This document shows positions 55,464 through 64,000 of a DNA stretch of 64,000 nucleotides, piece by piece. This DNA is from Daldinia sp. FL1419. Taxonomy: Eukaryota; Ascomycota; Sordariomycetes; Xylariales; Hypoxylaceae. The first letter of the stretch is position 1. Each line of letters begins with the position of its first letter. The stretch spans positions 62,001 to 126,000 of the forward strand of contig MU623448.1 of assembly GCA_025201765.1 (NCBI GenBank), read 5' to 3'. The translations under genes were made by a program, and so were the position numbers. The notes beneath the pieces are model-generated. The model saw only the letters and a list, made by a program, of their open reading frames with translations, was not told where the DNA came from and ran no database searches.

Positions 55464-58400
55464 TTCATTCTATTTCTTTTTGTAAATAATAGCTTATAAA
55501 TTATTATTAATTTTTTATTTTATCCAACCTTTTAGATACAAATTAATTTAATTATTTTTTATTAATATCTTTATAGCCTTATTAAAAAAAACTTTTGTTA
55601 TAATATTAGTTGGGTTATAGGTTCTATGGATCCAATAAATATCATCTATTTTTCTATTCTTATATAATTGTTTTAAAATTATAAGATTTATTATTAATCT
55701 TTTTTTGTTAGTAGTACCCATTTATATTAAACATTAATATAGGGAGAATAAATCAGTACAAAAAATAAGAGGAACTTTAAGAAGTAAAAAACATTCTAAT
55801 ATAATGTTAATAATATGATGTATAATATATCTTATATTAAAACCTTAAACCATATTATATATTTTATTAACAAATACATTATAAATAATACATTTATATT
55901 TAGTAAATAATTAGTAGATTATATTATTAATAATTCTAACCTTATTATTTTAATTTATTGATTTTTTATTATTTAAAATAATAATATATCCAATTTATAA
56001 ATTAAAATCCTTATTATTTATAAATGAGTTATTAATAAAAATATATAAATAAAAATTTTAAAAATTTAATTTAATATATTTAAATTCCTAAGTTTTATTA
56101 TCCATTTATTAAGTAATTTTAGCGTTTAGAGTTTTAATTTTTTTGATTTTTGGTTCTTGATGTTAAGCAATAATTAAATAATTAAAAACTATTTTAGATT
56201 AATATATAAAAATAATATAAGTTTTTTGAACCCTTTACTCCACAAATTTACTAACCATATCCGTGATTTTAATATTTAATAATTTAAATTTTTTAATTTA
56301 ACCTTTCTAAATAATTAAAATTTTATAATTATTATTATATATTATAATATAAATGTCATTAAAATCCTTTATTCCTTTATTTAATATTTTTTAAAGGTAT
56401 ATTTTAATACCAACTTCATTAAATATTTTATTTTTAGTTATAAAGAATTCTATAATATCAATATTGAAAATATTATCTATTTATAAACCAATAATTCCAA
56501 AAGGTTCTAAATTAGTGATTAATAAATAGGGGTTAAATACTAAAGACCTTATATGTAATTTATATTAATAATATCAAAAATAAATTTCAAATTAATATAT
56601 ACCAAATTTAATAAATTTGTATAATGGTTTTACAACACATAACAACATTCCTTTAAAATATTTATTTTTTAATTTAGTTAATAAATATATATAGATTATT
56701 TATTATATTAATATTTTAAATTAGGTATATACCATAATAATATCTTATATTATAATTTTTATCTTTTATTAATATAAGAATAATATTAAAATTAATATAA
56801 AATATTAACTAATTTTCTAAATAATAAGTATATAAATTATAATAAATTTTTTATTAAAATTACCATAATTTTAGATTATTAGTCTCAACTTCTTATATAG
56901 AAAAGAAATATTTTTACCTTTAATTTCACAAATTATTTATAATTTAAATAATATAATATTTTAATATATTATTAAATTATACATCTTTAATTATAAAATG
57001 TTATTCTCAAATAAGGTATTTAATTCTTTTAAATTTAATATTTTATATAACTTTTCAAATATAACTATCTTTCCATCTGCTTATAATTAAAAGATTAAAA
57101 TAAAATTAATCCATTTTTTGTTGGAAAGATATATTATGATTACATAAAAAAAATCATTAATATACATAAATTTTTCTTTTAGAATGAACTTATAATTATT
57201 AGGGTTAAAATTAGAATTAAATAATTTAAATCTTAGTTGTTTAATAGATATAAATACCTTTTTTAATTATATATAAAATTTAATATAAGAATTCTTAAAT
57301 ATAAATATTTTATTAAATACATTTAAAATAATAATTACATTTTTATTAATAATTATAATTACCTTATAAGAATCTTTCTAATTACCTTTCTTTTAATAAA
57401 TTAAAACCTTATTACCTATCAAAAATAATATAGGTAGGTTCTTTTAGGTATTTAAATTGTTCTTTATATTTAAAATATTTTTAATTAATTGTTATAATTT
57501 AATTTTCTTAATTTTAATTATTACCTTTTAAATAATTTATATTTTTATGGTTTAAGAGGGGATAAATAATAAATCTATATTAATTCTAAAATATATATTA
57601 AAGATTAGAAAGGTAGGGATTAAATTATCTAAATTAATAATATTATTTATTACTTTAACAACCATCTATAATTATAATATTTTTAAATTAGAACCTTAAA
57701 ATTTATCTATAATAATTTTATAAACCTTATAAATAAAACTATAATATTTTTTTATCTTATCAATAAACTAATAAACTTTTATTAATATTTAATAATAAAT
57801 AATTCTTATAATATGTACCTTATTCCTAAATTTAATACTATTAAAATTAATATTAATATTATAAATAATTATATTAGGAGATCTAAAGTAGGTATTAATT
57901 TAGTATTACTTAAACATCTCCCAAATTTCTTTAATTAAAATTATTTTTATAAAGCATATTATTTAAAATTTAATAATTATATTAATTATATATAAAATAG
58001 AATATTTATTAAGATATATAATATTAATAATTATCTTATAATTAAAATTTAAATTAAGATTTTTTAAATTAAATTTAAATTATTATAAAATTTTACCTTT
58101 AATTTAACAATAATAATAAAATTTATTAATTTTTTTAATATTATTAATATTAATATTATAATTTATTTTATTTAATAGGGTATATAGTTTATTAATTGAT
58201 AGGTAATTGAAATAAATATATAACCATTATAATTCAATTTTTATAAAAAAAATAATATTTTCAAAATGAAATCATAAATATCTTTATTTTTATATAATCT
58301 TAATTATTATATCATTTTTATAAATTAGTTGGTTGGTTATGTTGTTAAGATATATTTTTAATTAATCCATATTTTTAAAAAAGAAGAAGAATGGAATATT

Positions 58401-59543
58401 GATTTCTATAATGTGAAAATTTATTTAATTAATAAATATATTAATAGTGATTATTCCAAATAATTTAATAAATAATCCATTACTAAATTTAATATTGGCT
58501 TTTTTAATTTGATTAATATTTATTTTTAAATTCTTATTTAGATATTTATTAATAAAAATAAAATATTGGTTTTTTTTAATAATTAATATATAAATTATTC
58601 CAATATTAGGTATAATATCTTAAAATATATTTTTAATATATTTATTTAAAATAAAAATAAAATTCTATTTTGAATTATTAAGTAAGAAAAGGTTATTAAT
58701 ATAGTATTGGAAGGTTTGATCAAATAAATAAATTGTAATTATAAATAATTTATTATTATTATCCAAATTAATTTATAAGTTAATTTCTTCATTTTTTAAT
58801 TAATTAATCTTTAAATTTATATTTATAAATCCTTCATAATTAACCAGAAATATTAAATAACTTTTTTTAAAAAAACCTTTTCTAATTTTCCACTCTTCTT
58901 TGGCTTTCTTACATTTGTATTCTAGGTGTGTAGTAAACCAACATCCTTCTTTTTTACATACCTAATAATAGTATTTCCATGCTTTTAAAGGTTATTTAGA
59001 ATTATATTTACTATTTTTATTATTATAATAATATTTATATTTAATATAAAATATATTATTCTTATAATTATTGTTTTCTTTAATTAAAAATTATTTTGTT
59101 TTTTTTTATTAAATTATGGTTTTTAATTGATATTTAAAATTTATTAATTAATTCTTTAATTTAGATTATTAATTTAAAAAAATCAAATTAAAATTTAAAT
59201 AGTGATTAATAAATGTATTAAATTATTGTTATAAATTGCTACTCTCTTTTGAATTCCGGACTAAGTGCTCTTTAACATAATGATAATTTATTGATAAGAT
59301 TTTCAAGAATTTGAATATTATTTTTCCTTTAATTTTACTTTTCTGTTTTAATATTTGAAAAAGTTGTAATAATCCAATTATAATAGTATTAAATCTTATT
59401 TTGTTTAATATTAAAATATTATTCTATAATTAGATATATATCTGTAAAGTATTAATAGTGAAGAACCTTATGGATGAAATATAATATTGTTTTTTTAGAA
59501 AAAATAGTGGAGAATAAGGTATGGAATTATTGAACCGGGGTAG

Positions 59544-59938
59544 TGTGATTATGTAATAGGTCCTACCCTGCAAAGACCCTATTAGCCTCCATGGAGCCTA
59601 CCCTTCTCAGGTTCCTACAGGCTCATATGGACATAAATAGGCCTCTAGGAGTTGTTTTCTTATTTGATCAGATTAAGCTCGCAAGGACCATCACATTCTC
59701 TTCATAGATTTTACGATAGTTTATGAGTTTGCTCTTTTATTGAATATACTATCTGTCCACCCTCGTACGCGCTACCATTGGCAAGCAGTTACTTCTATTA
59801 GATCTCCTGCCTGATTACCTTGGTACCTTCCTCAGGATATAGTCACCTTGTATCCTCTGGCTCATACAGCCTCTGGCTTGATATGGGTTAGTTGGAGTAT
59901 AGGGCATATCCTGCAGGAGCTATTAGAGCTCCTGTTCA
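59544..59938 (+). repeat. Repeat family X, copy C (least mutated; LTR-like, TG...CA)
   Basis: 395 bp starting TGTGATTATG and ending CTCCTGTTCA, the TG..CA ends of an LTR. Base composition is near normal, unlike its surroundings. It lies inside the copia-type element, so it inserted later or escaped mutation. Its 5-bp flanks (GGTAG and TTATA) do not match, so it is not a simple solo LTR. Confidence 0.75.
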
Positions 59939-61659
59939 TTATATTTATTATATTCTTCTTAAGTAATATATATTTAAAAAGAATTAAAATTTATTTTTAA
60001 AGATATTATATAATTTATTTATGTAGTTAAGTTCTTTATTTTAAATTTTTTTAAAATGATTTATTATAGTAGATGAATATATTTTATTAAGTATTTATTA
60101 AGGAAGAATTTTATAAAAAATTTAATAATAAATATTTTTAATTAATATAAAGATTTATTCAAATAAATTACCCATAAGCCTAGGTAATTGTACCATTAGG
60201 TAAGAAAAATTATAATTTTTATTAGGTTAATTTTTTGTACCTGGTTATGGAAGTGATTTTAGAAATAAGAATAAATTAACTAATAATAATCTAAAAAATC
60301 TAAATCTATTTCCTGGAGGGGGAGGAAATTATTATTATTTTTATATAAAATTAATATTATAATTAAAATTATTTTTTAATATTAGGTAAAATAAAGGAAA
60401 TCTTTATAAAATAAGAAAAGGAAAAAGGGATATAATATATGTTGGTTATTAATTATTTTAATTTTTTTATTTAAATAATAAATATTAAATATTTAATATC
60501 CTTTATTAATTAATTAAATATTAAAAAGTTAATATTTTTTATTAATTAAATAAATATTAATAATTTGGTATTTATTATTAAGGGGATGGATATTATTGAA
60601 TTAATATTCTTTATTAATTTTAATTAGTATATAATATATTAGGATAGGGTAAAGAAAGATATTATTGTAATTGATGTTGTAAGGGAGGAGTAGGTTATCC
60701 TTTATGCAAAATAACTGATATATATTGTGATTAAATAGTAAGTATATTGAGAAGGGTAGTGTTAGGATTAGGGTATAATTTAAATATAAAATTTAATTTA
60801 TAGGTATTATCAGGTTAAAAATTCTTAATTATTATTATATTAATATTCTTAAATTTATGGAATGAGTAAAATTAAAATAAATTATTCTTTTATTAATTTT
60901 ATAAATTAAAATTTTCTATATTATTATTATTAACTACCTTAATCTAATTTTTTCAAATTCTTTATAATTCTATAAAAAAGATTTATTTTTAATTAAGAGA
61001 AATTTAAAGGTTATAAAAAAGTTAATATTATTTCTTCCCATATATATACCTCTTTTTATTAATATTATTTTTAATATTAATCAGATTTGTTTTAATAATT
61101 TTGTAAAATTTATATCTAAAAAACCTTTAAAATGTTCTTTGAATTTATCCAATACTTTATTAATTATTTAAATATAAGTTTAATTCTAATTAATTTTTTC
61201 TTAATTAATTAAAATATATAATATTTAGGTTATTTTTTATTATGTTATAATATTTTTGAAATTTATTATTTTAGATTTTATTAAATTATAATCAAATTAT
61301 TATATTAATATAAATTATTTGGGGATATATTTAAATAATCTTCTTAATTTATTTATATTTTTTTAGTTAGAAAAGATTTTATTATTAAAGGATTGGCCTT
61401 AAGTTAATTTTTTCAATTATTTTTTTTATAATATTATAAGGTAAAAAAATAATAAATTCTAATTATAATAAAATAATAGGAATTTAGGGGAAGGTTTCTA
61501 TAATGGTGTAGAGTAATAATGATTTATTACAAAAGAAGGGTTTGATAAAAGATAGGATATTATTATTACTTATATTACTATAATAAGATCTTTTAAATTA
61601 TTGTAACAATAACTTTTCCTTATTAATTTATATTATTATATTCAAATAATATTAATTAA

Positions 61660-61875
61660 TATTAAGTTAAATATATATATAAAAGAAATAATAATAAAAA
61701 TAAATAATGAATAAAATAATATAATAAAACCTATATATTCATAAATCCTAAAAAGGAGAGCTATCTACTCTGAGCTTAACGGGTTTAGAACCCTTATATA
61801 TACAATATGCTAATTATATAATACCTCCTTTGCTTACTACAGGGGTCTACGATGCCTGGTAGCATACAACCATCA
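61660..61875 (-). repeat. Right 216-bp LTR of the copia-type element (5' LTR by coding direction)
   Basis: Begins TATTAAGTTAAATATATA, the fully RIP-converted form of the left LTR start. It ends in an almost unmutated stretch GTAGCATACAACCATCA. Confidence 0.85.
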
Positions 61876-61983
61876 CTCAGAATATAGATACCTTACATTT
61901 TCAAATTTATACAACCTTTGGCCTATTATGGGTTAATTAAAATACAAAGTATATCCTATAGGAATTATTAAAATTCCTATTTA
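61876..61983 (+). repeat. Repeat family X, copy A, right part
   Basis: Continues copy A after the CTCAG duplication (CTCAGAATATAG versus CTCAGGATATAG in copy C) and ends ATTCCTATTTA versus GCTCCTGTTCA. Confidence 0.8.
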
Positions 61984-62039
61984 ATTTAATATTTTATTAT
62001 ATTAAATTAAAATTATATATAAATCCTAAATTAATATAA

Positions 62040-62380
62040 TATATTTATATAATAAATTTTACCTTACAAAGACCCTATTAACCTCCTTAAAATCAAATCA
62101 TCTAAATCTCCACAATTCTTTTAAATATAAATAGGCCTTCAAGAATTATTTTATCTAATTAACTTAAGCTTATTATGATCCTTTAAGAATTACTTTTATA
62201 AAACCTTTATATGATAATATATATTTTTTTACCCTCTCTTAAATATATTTTCTTATAAAATATTACTATTTATAAATAATTATATATAATAATTCTTCTA
62301 TCCAATCATTTTATTATATTTTTTAAAATATAATTATCTTACATTTTTAAATTTATATAACTTTTCATATATTATAAAGT
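62040..62380 (+). repeat. Repeat family X, copy B (strongly RIP-mutated, right end diverged)
   Basis: Aligns with copy C from base 1; nearly all of the first 28 positions are equal or are C-to-T/G-to-A changes. Similarity fades after about 62370. Confidence 0.75.
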
Positions 62381-62491
62381 TTTTATTTAATATAAATAAT
62401 TAATAAAATCCTAATAAGATATTATAAATTTATAATTAGATTTATCTTTTTTTAATTAATTAATCCTAATTAATTATAAAATTATTATTAT

Positions 62492-62710
62492 TAAATAAGA
62501 ACTTTAATAATTCCTATAAAATATACCCTATATTTTTATTATATAAAACTCTATAAAAAAATAATAATTTTATATTTAAGAACTTAAACTAATTAGATAA
62601 AAAAATAATTCTTAAAGGTTTATTTATATTTAATAAAATTTATGGAAATCTTAGAAAAGTTGGTTTTATAAAGGTTAATAAAATCTTACAACTTTAATTA
62701 CATAATTATA
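62492..62710 (-). repeat. Repeat family X, copy D (inverted, internally deleted)
   Basis: Reads as the mutated reverse complement of copy C at both ends (AATAAGAACTTTAATAATTCC for AACAGGAGCTCTAATAGCTCC; TACATAATTATACTACC at the other). It lacks about 175 bp of the middle. Copies B and D face each other across ~110 bp. Confidence 0.7.
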
Positions 62711-64000
62711 CTACCTTAAAGAAATTAATTAAATTTTATATAAATTAAAAGAAAAATTTTAATTTCCCAAATTTCTTAATTATTATGTTTTTATTTTTCA
62801 ACCTTTAAACATTTTTTGGTTTTATTTAATGTTTTTTAATTTTATTCATATATTTAACAAACTAATTAGTTATTATTATTAAATTTTATATATTTATTTA
62901 TTTATTTATTTATTTATTACTACCCCAATTTACCTAGAATATATTATAGGTATCCGGTCCATCTCTTGGTATTTGTTCCGGATAGGAACTGTGTTTCGGA
63001 GAAAACCTACCTGCCGCCTATCTAAATAAATTACGTTATTATAACTTTAATTTCACCCTGTATTCCTATTGGAACTTACCTTTTAATAGAAATGATTAGA
63101 CCTTAATATGGAAAAACACTTTATATGTTACAATGTTTTATATATTTAAAAGTTTATTTAAATATTTCTTATCTTAACTATTCTAATAATATACTTAATT
63201 ATGATTTAATTATTAACTTTATTAATATTTTTTTAAATCATATATATAAATTAGGTTTTTATTTTTTAAAATAAACAATATATTATAGTCCATATATTAT
63301 ATAATTATTTAAATATAAATTTTTAAGAATATTATTTTTATTTAGAATAGGTTTTAGTATATGTTTATTACTTATTTTTATATTATATTTCTTAATTAGT
63401 TTGCTTTTAGGTAAATGAATAATTTTCTTAGCTTTTAGTTTTTTCTCTTGGGGTACCTATTTTGGCAATAATTTAATCTTAATTATCTTAAAGGTTTTAA
63501 TAGTTATTAGTATTAATACTTTTATTGGTGTGGGGTTGTTAATTATTTGTATTTTTATTAATTTAATTAATAATTTTATATAATTGTTAAGTTTTTTATA
63601 ATGGTTATTATTTTTAATTGTTTGGCCTAATTAGATAAAATATAAGTTTATAAAAGAGAAAAGTATATTATAAAGGATAAAAAAAAGTGTTAGTGGTAGA
63701 AAAAGGTGATTGATACTATTTTATGTTCTAATTTTATGATTATTATCATTTTTTAAAATAGTAAGTGTTTATTGGTTACAATTATGATTTTTTGTGTGGT
63801 GTATATGTTTTGAATTTATATGTAAATATTAAGCAGTGTTCTTCAGTAGTTTAATCATATTAATTATGAATAACATCTTTCGTTTTAATATTATAGTTTA
63901 ATACTATAGGTTTTTTCCTTTTCTTTTTTCTTTCCCCCCCTTCCAAGGTTTATTTTTTAATTTTTTAACTTATTTATCTTAAAATGCTTTATTGTATTTA

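Larger units (their letters stand above)
55248..61875 (-). mobile_element. Dead Ty1/copia-type LTR retrotransposon (6.6 kb), nested
   Basis: The two 216-bp LTRs are 55248-55463 and 61660-61875. They align base for base, with differences mostly C/T or G/A. The less mutated ends read TGTTGGG..(left LTR) and ..CCATCA (right LTR). The element is flanked by the 5-bp duplication CTCAG (55243-55247 and 61876-61880). It interrupts repeat copy A (next entries). The coding relic runs on the minus strand: a zinc-knuckle-like piece (CKKEGCW then TTH) near 58873-58983 resembles the copia gag knuckle, and an integrase-like stretch (MYINDFFYVIIIYL) lies near 57110-57180. A pyrimidine tract just right of the left LTR (55464-55482) fits a minus-strand polypurine tract. 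Many stops; inactive. Confidence 0.85.
54957..64000. repeat. RIP-degraded AT-rich block of nested retroelements
   Basis: Extremely A+T-rich to the window end, with no intact frame of any length. Repeat copies here differ almost only by C-to-T and G-to-A, the mark of repeat-induced point mutation. Two repeat families are resolved below. Less mutated patches stand out at about 59520-59945, 61740-61880 and 62925-63060. A (TTTA)n run lies near 62890-62920. Confidence 0.85.

Noticed and set aside
1..64000. CRISPR arrays, rRNA genes, bacterial insertion sequences
   Set aside because: None seen; the spaced short repeats present are microsatellites or GTAGGTA motifs without regular spacers.

Overview
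The window looks like nuclear DNA of a filamentous ascomycete (Pezizomycotina), most likely a sordariomycete. The gene set points this way: mitochondrial EF-Tu, an ERp38-type disulfide isomerase, the DSC ubiquitin-ligase subunit Dsc1/Tul1, Rds1-like, DUF3632, a fucose-lectin-like membrane protein, a DHA1 transporter and an NRPS-like reductase. Introns are short (44-116 nt, GT-AG), and C-to-T/G-to-A decayed repeats suggest RIP (repeat-induced point mutation). The many GTAGGTACCTA-like intergenic motifs resemble Xylariales genomes, but that placement is a guess.

Layout. 1-828: 3' end of a TAP-like alpha/beta hydrolase. 1.4-2.6 kb: two-domain GFA/CENP-V-type protein. 3.1-4.6 kb: mitochondrial EF-Tu. 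4.6-9.9 kb: gene-poor, with a 623-bp hAT-like non-autonomous element, an AT-rich tract and a small foldback. 9.9-16.0 kb: a four-exon DHA1 MFS transporter converging on a three-exon adenylation-thiolation-reductase enzyme. 17.5-23.3 kb: a dense housekeeping block of ribosomal protein S29 (minus), PDI (plus), heat-shock-factor-binding protein 1 (minus) and Dsc1/Tul1 (plus). S29 and HSBP1 have exons so short that they only appear after splicing by eye. 23.3-33.2 kb: mostly a gene desert with one clear tRNA-Ala(UGC), one decayed tRNA-like sequence and a possible 62-aa membrane protein. 33.2-34.4 kb: disordered Ser-rich protein. 36.6-37.2 kb: Mutator-like MITE with long terminal inverted repeats (TIRs) and a 9-bp target duplication. 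40.9-43.3 kb: tandem pair of small secreted Cys-containing proteins. 43.4-44.5 kb: Rds1-like secreted ferritin-fold protein. 46.9-48.2 kb: DUF3632 protein. 49.0-50.5 kb: membrane-anchored fucose-lectin-like protein. 51.7-52.9 kb: ELO fatty-acid elongase. 54.9-64 kb: very AT-rich, RIP-decayed nested retroelements, including a complete but dead Ty1/copia-type element with 216-bp LTRs and a 5-bp target duplication.

How genes relate. PDI, HSBP1 and Dsc1 all bear on ER or heat-stress protein quality control and sit side by side with head-to-head promoters; this could be chance. The NRPS-like reductase and the MFS transporter may form a minimal biosynthesis/export pair, although no other tailoring gene is visible. 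No clearly unknown system was found. The most unusual accessory items are the tandem secreted-protein pair, the lectin-like membrane protein and the three transposon structures with intact boundaries.
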